In this document: piece by piece, positions 13,207 to 21,578 of the stretch | Layout: each line of letters opens with the position of its first letter | How positions within the stretch are numbered: the stretch's first letter is position 1 | Assembly: GCF_040144835.1 (NCBI RefSeq) | Contig: NZ_CP151632.1 | Coordinates: forward strand, 62,001 to 126,000 | Direction of reading: 5' to 3' | Origin: Microbacterium sp. LWS13-1.2 | GTDB taxonomy: Bacteria; Actinomycetota; Actinomycetes; Actinomycetales; Microbacteriaceae | Length of the DNA stretch: 64,000 bases | Notes under the pieces: generated by a model | Databases searched by the model: none | What the model was told of the DNA's origin: nothing | Seen by the model: only the letters and a program-made list of their open reading frames with translations | Made by a program: the position numbers and the translations under genes

Positions 13207-14007
13207 ATGACCATGATGGGAGGGCGCTCTCCGCAGGGTTCCGACGCGGTCGGCCAGACCGTGGCGAGCTTCCCGACGTACGAGGCTGCGCAGAAGGCGG
13301 TGTCCTCGCTGATCGCGGCCGACATCCCGGCGCGCGACATCGCGATCGTGGGTCAGGGGCTCCGTTCGATCGAGCGGATCACGGGTCGCCTCGGCTACGC
13401 GTCGGCGGCGCGTTCCGGTGCCGTGAATGGGCTCCTCCTCGGACTGCTGTTCTCCGCGATCCTGGTGATCGGATCCCCGTCCGTGCCCATACAGGCCTTC
13501 GTCGGTGTGCTGTTCGTGGGCATCGCGATCGGCATGCTGCTGAGCATCGTCACGTACTCGTTCGTGCGCCGCCGCCGCGACTACGCGTCGGTGATGCAGG
13601 TCGTCGCCGACCACTACGAGGTCACCGTGACCGACAACAGCGTGCATCGCGCACGTCAGGTGCTCGGCCCCCAGACCGGAGTGACGCCGGCCGCGCCTGC
13701 GGCGTCAGCCGCTCCGACGTCGCCCACCGCGCCTGCTGCGCCCGCTCCCCCGGCGGGGGCCGCGGAGCCACCGAGGTACGGCGAGCGGGTCGTGCCGAAC
13801 ACGGATGCCGCGCGGCAGGAGCCGCAGCCGTCGGCGCCCGAGCAGCCCGCCGCAGATGCCCTCGGCGGTGAACCGACGGAGGTCTCCGGTGAACCGGCGG
13901 ACGCCGCCGATGCGGACGGCGCCGTCGCAGACCCGGCAGACGGCTCCGAGCGGGACGCCGTCGACGCGACGAAGGAATCGCGCGCCGGCGACAGCGAACG
14001 CGCATGA
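13207..14007 (+). CDS. General stress protein 17M-like membrane protein
   Basis: The 266-residue protein starts at ATG 13207. Residues 15-60 (VASFPTYEAAQKAVSSL and following) match the general-stress 17M domain, a ferredoxin-like fold. Two membrane helices follow (about 75-95 and 98-122), with a conserved loop. From about residue 155 the protein is a Pro/Ala tail turning acidic, probably disordered. No reaction is known. The gene is divergent from the MgtE-N/CBS operon with 40 bases between starts, so the promoters overlap. It is coupled by an ATGA overlap to the following hydrolase gene. Confidence 0.75.
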   Translation: MTMMGGRSPQGSDAVGQTVASFPTYEAAQKAVSSLIAADIPARDIAIVGQGLRSIERITGRLGYASAARSGAVNGLLLGLLFSAILVIGSPSVPIQAFVGVLFVGIAIGMLLSIVTYSFVRRRRDYASVMQVVADHYEVTVTDNSVHRARQVLGPQTGVTPAAPAASAAPTSPTAPAAPAPPAGAAEPPRYGERVVPNTDAARQEPQPSAPEQPAADALGGEPTEVSGEPADAADADGAVADPADGSERDAVDATKESRAGDSERA

Positions 14008-14702
14008 GCGCAGGCGGGGATTCCTCGCGGATCGCCGTCGCGCTCCCGAACGCAAGCGCCGACGTCTCGATCGACCTCGTGGCGCCGGCAGCGCCCTGGG
14101 CGTTCGCCGGCCTCGCGCACGGTGCCGGCGCCGGCTACCGGCATCCGTTCCTGACCGGGTTCGCCGACGCGCTCGCGCGCGCGGGCGTCGCCACGCTGCG
14201 CTTCAACTTCCCCTACGTCGAAGCGGGACGACGGATGCCGGGTCCCGCGGCTCACGCCGTCGCGACGTGGGCGGCGATGCATGCCGCCCTGGTGAAGAGT
14301 GCGGACGGGGCACCAGTCTTCGCGATGGGCAAGTCGTACGGCGGGCGCATGGCGTCGATGGCCGCTGCGGAAGGCGTGATCGATCCGTCGGGGCTGGTCT
14401 ACCTCGGTTACCCGCTCCATCCGCCGGGGAGCCCCGACAAAGCCCGCACCGCGCACCTGCCCGATGTGCCGCAGCCGCAGCTGTTCGTCGAGGGCACCAA
14501 CGATCCCTTCATCGATCCCCATGGCCAGCTGGACGCGGCGATCGCCACGTGCCGCCGGGCCGAGATCGCGTGGATCGAGGGCGGCGGCCACTCCTTCGAG
14601 GTCAAGGGCCAGAAACGCCCGCCGGCCGAGATCGCCGCCGACCTCGTCCCTCGGGTCGTCGCGTGGATGCGCAGGATTCACTCCGGGGCAGGACCCACGT
14701 AG
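14004..14702 (+). CDS. Alpha/beta hydrolase of the COG3571/KANL3-Tex30 type
   Basis: The 232-residue protein has an alpha/beta-hydrolase fold: an early HGAGAGYRHPFL oxyanion segment, the nucleophile elbow GKSYGG (Ser about 112), an acid in EGTNDPF (about 164) and the catalytic His in GGGHSFE (about 195). The family acts on small esters or is of unknown substrate; dienelactone hydrolase is the nearest named fold. Translation is coupled to the upstream gene (ATGA). The 3' end overlaps the convergent citrate-synthase-like gene by 25 nt, so both stop codons lie inside the partner gene. Confidence 0.8.
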   Translation: MSAGGDSSRIAVALPNASADVSIDLVAPAAPWAFAGLAHGAGAGYRHPFLTGFADALARAGVATLRFNFPYVEAGRRMPGPAAHAVATWAAMHAALVKSADGAPVFAMGKSYGGRMASMAAAEGVIDPSGLVYLGYPLHPPGSPDKARTAHLPDVPQPQLFVEGTNDPFIDPHGQLDAAIATCRRAEIAWIEGGGHSFEVKGQKRPPAEIAADLVPRVVAWMRRIHSGAGPT

Positions 14703-15877
14703 CGGCCCCGGGGCCGCAGGCGCATCGGGCGCTCGTCGTACTCGTCGATCGCGTGGGTGATCCAGCCGGCGATGCGGCCGACCGCGAAGACGACGGCGCC
14801 GGCATCCTCGGGCATCTGCGCCCAGAGCACGAGCGCGGCCAGCGCCAGATCGAGGTTCGGTCGTGCGTCGGCGCGACGTGCCACTTCACCGGCGACCGCG
14901 TCGACAGCCGCCATGACGTCGGCGCTGCCGGGCGCCTCCCGCAGCAGCTCCAGCAGAACGGCAGCCCGCATGTCTCCGCCGGCATACAACGCCTGGCCGA
15001 ACCCGGGGATGCCGCGCCCGCCGTCGCGCACCGCACGGGCGATCGCCGAGGGCGCCGGATCGCCCTCGGACACGGCGCGCAGCATGCGGACGGCGGCGCG
15101 GCTCGCCGTGCCGTGCAATGGCGCGTCGAAGGCACCCAGCGCGGCCGTGACGACGGCGTAGCCGGATGCCCGCGCCGAGGCCGCGACGCGCGCGGCGAGC
15201 GTCGAGACCGCGAGGTCGTGATCGATCACGAGGATGAGCGCGGCATCGAGCAGGCGGCGGCCGTGCGGGTCGTCGGACGCGGCCAGCGCGCGCCACAGCG
15301 TGGAGGCGATCGTGTCGGCGTCGCCCTTCGGCGCGAGCGACGAGGGAACACCCGTGAGCAGTCGCGCACCGACGCGGATGAGCTGTGACGGGTCCGGGTC
15401 GTCGCGCAGGGGATCGGTGGCACCCAGTGCCGTGACGGCGACCAGCACGCGATCCAGCGACGAGGTGGTCTCGCCCAGGGCGGCGATCGTACGGCGCGCC
15501 ACGGCGAGGTCGTCGTCGGAGGGACTCCGCAGCGACGGCACATCCCAGAGCCAGGTGACGACGTCCTCGAACGACTGCTCGCGTGCGAGGCGCGCGGCCG
15601 ACCGCTCCCGGTAGTGCAGCCGGTCGTCGTCGATGTGGGCAAGGCTCGTGTCGAGCACCATGAGGGGAGTCCCCGCCACGGCGGTTCCCGGCGCCGCGGC
15701 GGGCGAACGGCGGCGCCGTCGCGCGAACGCCTCGACCTCGAGCGGATCGAACGACGAGCCGGCGGCGTCCCGCTCGCGCGAGAGGAGCCCTCGCGACACG
15801 TAGGCGTACAGCGACTCCGGTTTGACGCCCAGGCGCGCGGCCGCTTCCACAGCGGTGAGGCGGGGAAGGTCGCCCAT
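14678..15877 (-). CDS. Helix-turn-helix/citrate synthase-like fusion, probably non-catalytic
   Basis: The 399-residue protein starts with a MerR/excisionase-like helix-turn-helix (residues 6-35, LTAVEAAARLGVKPESLYAYV) followed by a basic linker and a citrate synthase domain. Of the catalytic residues, His255 (APLHGTAS) and an Asp in PNLDLALAAL (343) remain. The second histidine of the GFGH signature is replaced: the sequence is PGFGQALYAGGD, with Gln295. The active site therefore looks crippled, while the DNA-binding part is intact. This suggests a metabolite-responsive regulator rather than an enzyme. Start: ATG 15877, directly beside a palindrome at 15882-15894. It is divergent from an intact citrate synthase. 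Confidence 0.8.
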   Translation of the reverse strand: MGDLPRLTAVEAAARLGVKPESLYAYVSRGLLSRERDAAGSSFDPLEVEAFARRRRRSPAAAPGTAVAGTPLMVLDTSLAHIDDDRLHYRERSAARLAREQSFEDVVTWLWDVPSLRSPSDDDLAVARRTIAALGETTSSLDRVLVAVTALGATDPLRDDPDPSQLIRVGARLLTGVPSSLAPKGDADTIASTLWRALAASDDPHGRRLLDAALILVIDHDLAVSTLAARVAASARASGYAVVTAALGAFDAPLHGTASRAAVRMLRAVSEGDPAPSAIARAVRDGGRGIPGFGQALYAGGDMRAAVLLELLREAPGSADVMAAVDAVAGEVARRADARPNLDLALAALVLWAQMPEDAGAVVFAVGRIAGWITHAIDEYDERPMRLRPRGRYVGPAPE

Positions 15878-15881
15878 GATG

Positions 15882-15894
15882 TTGATCCGATCAA
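15882..15894. promoter_or_regulatory. Palindromic operator candidate between two citrate synthase genes
   Basis: TTGATC, one base, GATCAA forms a perfect 13-bp inverted repeat four bases before the start codon of the HTH-citrate synthase gene. A related half-site, TGATCAAG, occurs at 15909-15916. Position and symmetry suggest binding by a dimeric regulator, plausibly the HTH protein itself, to control the divergent pair. No direct proof. Confidence 0.5.
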
Positions 15895-15990
15895 GATTGA
15901 CGAAAGCGTGATCAAGTTCCGACACTGACTGTAGCGGTATTCGCCCGTCTGACATCCCGGACGGGCTGCCGGGAACGACAAGGAGCCGAC

Positions 15991-17136
15991 ATGAGCACGA
16001 CGACACAGTCCGCCACGAGGGACCTCCCGCGAGGTCTCGCCGGCGTCATCGTGGCCGAGACGACCGTGAGCGATGTTCGCGGCGCCGAGGGCTTCTACCA
16101 ATATCGGGACCGCTCGGCGATCGAGCTTGCGGCGTCGGCGACGTTCGAGGACGCGTGGCAGCTGCTGGTGACGGGCGAGCCGGCGACGGGCGCTTCCCGA
16201 GCAGCCTTCGCCGCCCGTGTCGCCGCCTCGGCGGAGCGGCGGGGCGACATCGAGGCGGTCATCGACGCGGTCGCATCCGCGACGCCCGACGTGCTCGCCG
16301 GCCTCGCTGCGGCATGGCCGCTGCTCGGCGTGCGGCGCCGCATCCGCCCGCTCTACGACCTCGACGAGGACCAGCGCCTCGACGACGCGATCGCATTCGG
16401 CGCGTCGACGCCCGTGATCGTCGGCGCGCTGTGGCGACGGGGCCGCGGGGAGGCCGTGCTGCCCGCGCTCGACGGCCGCGGCGTCGTCGCGAACTACCTG
16501 CACCAGGTGACCGGCACCGAGCCCGACGACCAGACCGAGCGCGCGCTCACGGCCTATCTGATCGCCGTCATGGACCACGGATTCAACGCGTCGACGTTCA
16601 CCGCGCGGGTCATCGCCTCGACGGGAGCGGATGCCGCCGCTTGTCTGGTCGGCGCACTCGGCGCCCTGACCGGACCGCTGCACGGCGGTGCACCGTCGCG
16701 CGCGCTCGACGGGCTGGACGACGTGGCAAGCGCCGAGCGCATCGAGCCGTGGATCCGCGGGGAGCTCGCGGCCGGGCGCCGGCTGATGGGCTTCGGCCAT
16801 GCCGTGTACCGCACGGCGGATCCACGGGCTGAGCTGATGAAGCGCGTCGCCCTGCGCACCGGCGGTCCGCGCGTCGAGCTCGCGGCGCGATTCCAGGAGA
16901 CGGCCGAACGGCTGCTCGCCGAGGCCAAGCCCGGCCGCGAACTGCACGCGAACGTGGAGTTCTGGGCAGCGCTGGTCATGGAGCGATGCGGGCTGCCGCG
17001 ATCGATGTTCACGCCGACCTTCGCGGTCGCCCGCACCATCGGGTGGACGGCGCACATCCTCGAGCAGGCGCGGGACCCGAAGATCATCCGGCCGTCGGCG
17101 CGCTACGTCGGTCCGCAGGTGCGGGCGGCCGCCTGA
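15991..17136 (+). CDS. Citrate synthase 2 family enzyme
   Basis: The 381-residue enzyme condenses acetyl-CoA (or propionyl-CoA) with oxaloacetate. The histidines are all present: His196 (MDHGFNAST), His231 (GPLHGGAP) and His270 in GFGHAVYRTADPRA. The third catalytic acid is Glu323 (HANVEFWAAL) where the classical enzyme has Asp; Glu is usual in this short citrate synthase 2 subgroup. ATG 15991 follows AAGGAG. The gene is divergent from the HTH-citrate synthase-like gene across 113 bp and is probably controlled from there. Methylcitrate synthase activity cannot be excluded. The main gltA of the organism is probably elsewhere. Confidence 0.85.
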   Translation: MSTTTQSATRDLPRGLAGVIVAETTVSDVRGAEGFYQYRDRSAIELAASATFEDAWQLLVTGEPATGASRAAFAARVAASAERRGDIEAVIDAVASATPDVLAGLAAAWPLLGVRRRIRPLYDLDEDQRLDDAIAFGASTPVIVGALWRRGRGEAVLPALDGRGVVANYLHQVTGTEPDDQTERALTAYLIAVMDHGFNASTFTARVIASTGADAAACLVGALGALTGPLHGGAPSRALDGLDDVASAERIEPWIRGELAAGRRLMGFGHAVYRTADPRAELMKRVALRTGGPRVELAARFQETAERLLAEAKPGRELHANVEFWAALVMERCGLPRSMFTPTFAVARTIGWTAHILEQARDPKIIRPSARYVGPQVRAAA

Positions 17137-17172
17137 CCCCAGACCGGTGGCGGCGATGCGCCGGTTCCGGGC

Positions 17173-18993
17173 CTACCGACCGGCGGCGTACCCCTGCATG
17201 CCGCGAGGATTGGCGGCGCCCCAGACGACGCCGGTGGCGGCATCGCGTCCCACCGCCGAGACCCTGCCGAGAGCCCAGTCGCCCGCGCGCGTCACGACGT
17301 GTCCCCGGCGCTCGAGGCCTTCGATCAGGGCATCGCCCAGGCGGTTCTCGACGACGGCGCCGGCCGGCGTCCACGTGCGCGGCCAGAAAGACTCGGGCAG
17401 AGACGTCGTGTGCAGCGCGGGCGCGTCGATCGCCTGCTGCGGCGAGTAGCCGCCGACGATGATCCGCAGGAGCGCCAGCAGCTGCCACTGATCCTGCTGG
17501 TCGCCGCCGGGGGAGCCGATCGCGAACTCCGGCACGCCGCCGCGCAGGACGAGCGTCGGCGTGAGCGTGGTGCGCGGCCGCCGTCCCGGCGCGAGCGAGG
17601 ACGGGTACCCGGGCTCGAGCCAGGTCATCTGCAGGCGCGTGCCGAGACAGAACCCGAGCGAGGGGATCGCCGGCGATGACTGCAGCCAGCCGCCCGACGG
17701 GGTCGCCGAGACGATGTTGCCCCAGCGGTCGATGACGTCGAGATGACACGTGTCGCCCCGTGTCTCACCGGACGACGACACCCTCGGCTCGGCGGGCGCG
17801 ACGGTCGGCTCGCCGGTGCCGAGCGCCGGAGCGTCGTACGTCGTGCGCAGCGGTGGGCGGAACGCCGTGCGCCCGGGCAGCGAGCCCGGCCGGAACTGCA
17901 CCGAGGCGGTCTCGGTGATCAGCGAGCGCCGCGCGTCGAGGTACTCGGCGGACAGCAGCGCGTCGAGGTCGACGTCGTCATCGCCGAACCAGCCATCGCG
18001 GTCGGCGTAGGCGAGCTTCTGCGCCTCGAGGATCGTGTGCGCGCCGGCCTCCTGCGACGGATCGAGAAGGTCATCGGCGAGGGGCTCGAGCAGACCGAGC
18101 GTCTGCAGGAGCGCCGGCCCCTGCGTCCAGGCGCCGGCCTTCGCGATCGTGCGCCCGCGGAACTCCCGCGTCACAGCCGGCTCGTAGCCGGCGTCGAAGC
18201 CGGCGAAGTCGTCGGCCGTGATGACGCCCGCGTGTGCGCCGCCGTCCGAGTGCCGATGCGGCCGCGCGAGGAACGCCGACGCCTCGTGCGCCACGATCCC
18301 GGTCTTCCACTCCCGCCGTGCGGCGTCGATGCGGGCGGCGCGGCCCACCGGACCGTCGTCGCGCACGGTGCACGACGCGTGCACCAGCCCGTCGAGGACG
18401 GCGGCGTACGCCGGATTGCGCATGACCTGCCCGGCGGCGGGCGGCTGTCCGTCCGGCATCCACAACTCGGCCGAGGTCGTCCAGTCATCTCGGAACAGCT
18501 CGGCCACGCGAGCGATGGTCGCGGCGGCGCCCGCCACCAGCGGGTGCCCGTCTCGGGCGTAGCCGATCGCGTACGCGAGCACGTCGGCGAGCTCCCATGT
18601 CCCGTGGTCGCGCAGCAGCAGAAGCCAGGCGTCGACGGCGCCGGGCACCGCCGCCGCAAGGCCGCCGGCGCCGGGAACGAGATCGAGGCCTTCGTCGCGA
18701 TAATGGGCGATCGTCGCACCCGCGGGCGCGGGCCCCTGGCCCATGAGCACCGTCGGGGCGGTGGCGTCCGCGGGCTGGAAGATCGCGACGAGGTCGCCAC
18801 CGGGGCCGTTGAGGTGCGGTTCGACCACGTGGAGCACGAAGGCCGCGGCGACCGACGCGTCGAACGCGTTGCCGCCGCGCTCCAGCACCGCCTGCGCGGT
18901 GGCCGTCGCAAGCCAGTGGGTCGACGCCGACATGCCGAACGTCCCGGTCAGTGTCGGGCGCGTCGTGAACGACGCCGGAGCGGTGTAAGCCAC
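17173..18993 (-). CDS. Gamma-glutamyltransferase family protein, apparently cytosolic
   Basis: The 606-residue Ntn-hydrolase matches gamma-glutamyltranspeptidase or gamma-glutamyl hydrolase enzymes. Features: ERGGNAFDASVAAAFVL near residue 38, HLNGPGGDLVAI, and GDTCHLDVIDRWGN, whose Thr415 would be the nucleophile released by autocleavage. The usual GSPGG motif continues as GSPGGDQQDQW (493-503), which is typical of YwrD/acylase-like members, not glutathione-specific enzymes. There is no signal peptide, so action is in the cytosol. The gene starts (GTG) 4 bases after the stop of the Xaa-Pro aminopeptidase gene, forming a peptidase operon. Confidence 0.85.
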   Translation of the reverse strand: MAYTAPASFTTRPTLTGTFGMSASTHWLATATAQAVLERGGNAFDASVAAAFVLHVVEPHLNGPGGDLVAIFQPADATAPTVLMGQGPAPAGATIAHYRDEGLDLVPGAGGLAAAVPGAVDAWLLLLRDHGTWELADVLAYAIGYARDGHPLVAGAAATIARVAELFRDDWTTSAELWMPDGQPPAAGQVMRNPAYAAVLDGLVHASCTVRDDGPVGRAARIDAARREWKTGIVAHEASAFLARPHRHSDGGAHAGVITADDFAGFDAGYEPAVTREFRGRTIAKAGAWTQGPALLQTLGLLEPLADDLLDPSQEAGAHTILEAQKLAYADRDGWFGDDDVDLDALLSAEYLDARRSLITETASVQFRPGSLPGRTAFRPPLRTTYDAPALGTGEPTVAPAEPRVSSSGETRGDTCHLDVIDRWGNIVSATPSGGWLQSSPAIPSLGFCLGTRLQMTWLEPGYPSSLAPGRRPRTTLTPTLVLRGGVPEFAIGSPGGDQQDQWQLLALLRIIVGGYSPQQAIDAPALHTTSLPESFWPRTWTPAGAVVENRLGDALIEGLERRGHVVTRAGDWALGRVSAVGRDAATGVVWGAANPRGMQGYAAGR

Positions 18994-18997
18994 GGGC

Positions 18998-20431
18998 TCA
19001 GCGCCCGCCGGCCGCGATCCAGGCCTCGACCTCGTCCGCGGTCCGCGGGATGGCGGACGACAGGTTGACGGGCCCGTCGTCGGTCATCAGGATGTCGTCC
19101 TCGATGCGCACGCCGATGCCGCGGTACTCCTCGGGAACGGTGAGATCGTCGATCTGGAAGTAGAGCCCCGGCTCGATCGTGAAGACCATGCCGGCCTCGA
19201 GGATGCCGTCGTAGTACATGTCGCGGCGGGCCTGCGCGCAGTCGTGCACGTCGATGCCCAGGTGGTGGCTCGTGCCGTGCACCATGTAGCGGCGGTGGTG
19301 GCCGCCGTTGTCGGCATCCAGCGCTTCCTCGGCCGTCACCGGCAGCAGGCCCCATTCTGCGACCCGTGCCGCGATGACCTGCATGGCGGCCTCATGGACG
19401 GAGCGGAACTTCACGCCGGGGCGGGCCGCGGCGAAGGCGGCGTCGGCGGCTTCGCGCACCGTCTCGTAGACCTTGCGCTGCACGTCGGTGAAGCGGCCGC
19501 TGACCGGGAGCGTGCGCGTGATGTCGGCGGTGTAGAGGCTGTCGACCTCGACGCCGGCGTCGATCAGGATGAGATCGCCCGGCACCACGGCGCCGTCGTT
19601 GCGCGTCCAGTGCAGGTAGCACGCGTGGGGACCGGATGCCGCGATCGTGTCGTAGCCGACCGCGTTGCCGTCGCTGCGGGCGCGCTGCTGGAACACGCCC
19701 TCCACGACGCGCTCGCCGCGGGGGTGCTCGACGATGGCAGGGAGGTTCGCGACGATGTCGTCGAAGCCGGACGCGGTCACCTGCACGGCGAGCTCCATCT
19801 GCCCGATCTCGTACGCGTCCTTCACGAGCCTCAGCTCCGACACGAACCGCGCGAGGTCGTCGTCCTCGTCGAGGACGACATCGCCGTCGCCGGACTCGAA
19901 GTCGTCGATGTGCGCGGTCGCGAGTGCGAGATCCGCAGCGACGCCGGCAAGCGCCGGCCGGGGGCCGATCCAGAACTCGCCGATCGAGGCATCCGAGTAG
20001 AACTCGCTCGTCGTGCGGTCGGCGCGCTCGCGGAAGTACAGCGTGACGTCGTGGCCGCCCGACGATCGGGGTTCGAACACCAGCATGGCCCCGGGCTCGG
20101 AATCCGACGCCCACCCCGTGAGATGCGAGAACGCCGAGTGCGCCCGGAAGGGGTAGTCGGTGTCGTTGCTGCGCTGCTTCAGCTCACCGGCGGGGATGAC
20201 CAGGCGCTTGCCGGGGAACGCTGCCGAGACCGCATCGCGGCGCCGCGCCGCGAAAGGCGCCTGCGGGCGCGCCGGGGGCGCGGTGTCGGGGCGCTCGGCC
20301 CATCCGGTGGAGATCGTGTCGAGGAAGCCCTGACCGAACGGCTGGCGCCGGTTGGTGCTGGTCGACGGCGGTGTGGCGGTATCCGTGGTGCTCGTGGCGC
20401 CGGTGGACTGCTCGCTGGCTGCGCTGCTCAT
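18998..20431 (-). CDS. pepP: Xaa-Pro aminopeptidase (M24B)
   Basis: The 477-residue metallopeptidase cleaves the N-terminal residue before proline. After a Thr/Ser/Pro-rich N-terminal extension (about 40 residues) it has the aminopeptidase P N domain and then the creatinase fold. The dimetal ligands are in LILIDAGVEVDSLYTADITRT (two Asp), HGTSHHLG (His), TIEPGLYF (Glu) and RIEDDILMT (Glu). All five are present, so the enzyme should be active. It is first in a two-gene operon with the gamma-glutamyltransferase-like gene. Together they suggest turnover of proline-containing or gamma-glutamyl peptides. Confidence 0.92.
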   Translation of the reverse strand: MSSAASEQSTGATSTTDTATPPSTSTNRRQPFGQGFLDTISTGWAERPDTAPPARPQAPFAARRRDAVSAAFPGKRLVIPAGELKQRSNDTDYPFRAHSAFSHLTGWASDSEPGAMLVFEPRSSGGHDVTLYFRERADRTTSEFYSDASIGEFWIGPRPALAGVAADLALATAHIDDFESGDGDVVLDEDDDLARFVSELRLVKDAYEIGQMELAVQVTASGFDDIVANLPAIVEHPRGERVVEGVFQQRARSDGNAVGYDTIAASGPHACYLHWTRNDGAVVPGDLILIDAGVEVDSLYTADITRTLPVSGRFTDVQRKVYETVREAADAAFAAARPGVKFRSVHEAAMQVIAARVAEWGLLPVTAEEALDADNGGHHRRYMVHGTSHHLGIDVHDCAQARRDMYYDGILEAGMVFTIEPGLYFQIDDLTVPEEYRGIGVRIEDDILMTDDGPVNLSSAIPRTADEVEAWIAAGGR

Positions 20432-20471
20432 GCGTCCCAGTCTCGCACGCGCGGGCGGCTGCGAGACAGGC

Positions 20472-21494
20472 TCAGCCGGCCGGCTCGTACTGGACGATCA
20501 GCGGGCGATGGTCGGATCCGGAGTCGTCGAGCGACCGCAGCACCAGCGACCCGGATGCGCGCCACTGGGGCGTGGCCATCACGTGATCGATGGGCGCGCC
20601 GAGGACGGCCGGCAGGTCGGCCGACCAGGTGCCCAGCGCTCCGTTGCCCGTCTCGACGGCGGCGTCGGTGCAGTGCCCGAGGGTGGCGCCGTCGAGCCCC
20701 AGACCCGTCATGTGGTCGACGGTCGCGTTGAAGTCGCCCGCCATGATCACGTTGCTGTCGCCGCACTGGTCCGCCAGCCACTGCAGGTCGTCGCGCCAGC
20801 TCTGCATATAGCTCGGTCTCGGCGCGACCGCGTGCACGGCGACCACGATGGGGCCCTCGCCCGAGACGGGCATCGCGACGGCGCTCGGCACGGTGGAGGT
20901 GTTGCTGGTGCCGTCGAGGGAGGACTCGATGACCGCGTAGTCGCCCAGGTCGGGCGAGATCAGCAGGGTCGTGGATCCGGCATCCCATTCCGTGGACGGA
21001 TCCGAGGCGTGGTGCGCCCACATCCGGTGGCCGAGGTCGCGCATCGCGAGCGCGACGCTCTCACCGGTCTCGATGGTGGTCTCGGGCAGGGCCACGATGT
21101 CGGCATCCATCGCGACGGCGATCTTCGCGATGGTCTCGGGCGGCGTGGCCGGGCCGGCCGTGTTCCACGTCATCACCCGGACGCTGGCGTCGGTCTTGGC
21201 AGGCAGCGGGTCGGTGCCGAGGCCGCCGCGAGCCGACAGGACCGCGACGTTCGCCACCGTCGCGATCCCGGCGACGAGCGCGATCGACAGGGCCAGCGGC
21301 CGGATCGGCCGCGCGATGGCGAGAAGCAGCGCGAGCAGGGCGGCCGCGGCGAACGCGAGCGCGAGGATGCCGCGGAACGACACGATCTGGGCGATCGGGT
21401 AGATGCGCTCGACACGGAAGAAGCCGGGGAACGTGAGCACCGCTGCGGCGATCGCGCACAGCACGGTCACGAGGATCCCGAGCAGGCGAAGCAC
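20472..21494 (-). CDS. Membrane-anchored endonuclease/exonuclease/phosphatase family protein
   Basis: The 340-residue protein has three N-terminal membrane helices (residues about 3-20, 32-55 and 62-85) and an external EEP-fold domain. Motifs: RVMTWNTAG, ALPETTIE (metal Glu), HAVAPRP, MAGDFNAT, and the closing SDHRPLIV. All catalytic elements of this phosphodiesterase fold are present. The substrate could be nucleic acid or phospholipid. Start: GTG 21494, the only start that begins at the first membrane helix; a TAGAGT hexamer lies 8 bases before it. The gene is divergent from the PHP gene. Confidence 0.83.
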   Translation of the reverse strand: MLRLLGILVTVLCAIAAAVLTFPGFFRVERIYPIAQIVSFRGILALAFAAAALLALLLAIARPIRPLALSIALVAGIATVANVAVLSARGGLGTDPLPAKTDASVRVMTWNTAGPATPPETIAKIAVAMDADIVALPETTIETGESVALAMRDLGHRMWAHHASDPSTEWDAGSTTLLISPDLGDYAVIESSLDGTSNTSTVPSAVAMPVSGEGPIVVAVHAVAPRPSYMQSWRDDLQWLADQCGDSNVIMAGDFNATVDHMTGLGLDGATLGHCTDAAVETGNGALGTWSADLPAVLGAPIDHVMATPQWRASGSLVLRSLDDSGSDHRPLIVQYEPAG

Positions 21495-21566
21495 GTCCGC
21501 GACTCTATGCGAGCAGGCTGGGAGATCCGTCAGCGCACCGGGCGTGGCGCGTGGTAGCGCCCGCGC

Positions 21567-21572
21567 TACGCT
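21567..21572 (+). promoter_or_regulatory. -10 hexamer of leaderless PHP gene promoter
   Basis: TACGCT ends six bases before the ATG at 21579. The intervening CGGAGG would be too close to act as a Shine-Dalgarno, so a leaderless mRNA is the simpler reading. Confidence 0.5.
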
Positions 21573-21578
21573 CGGAGG

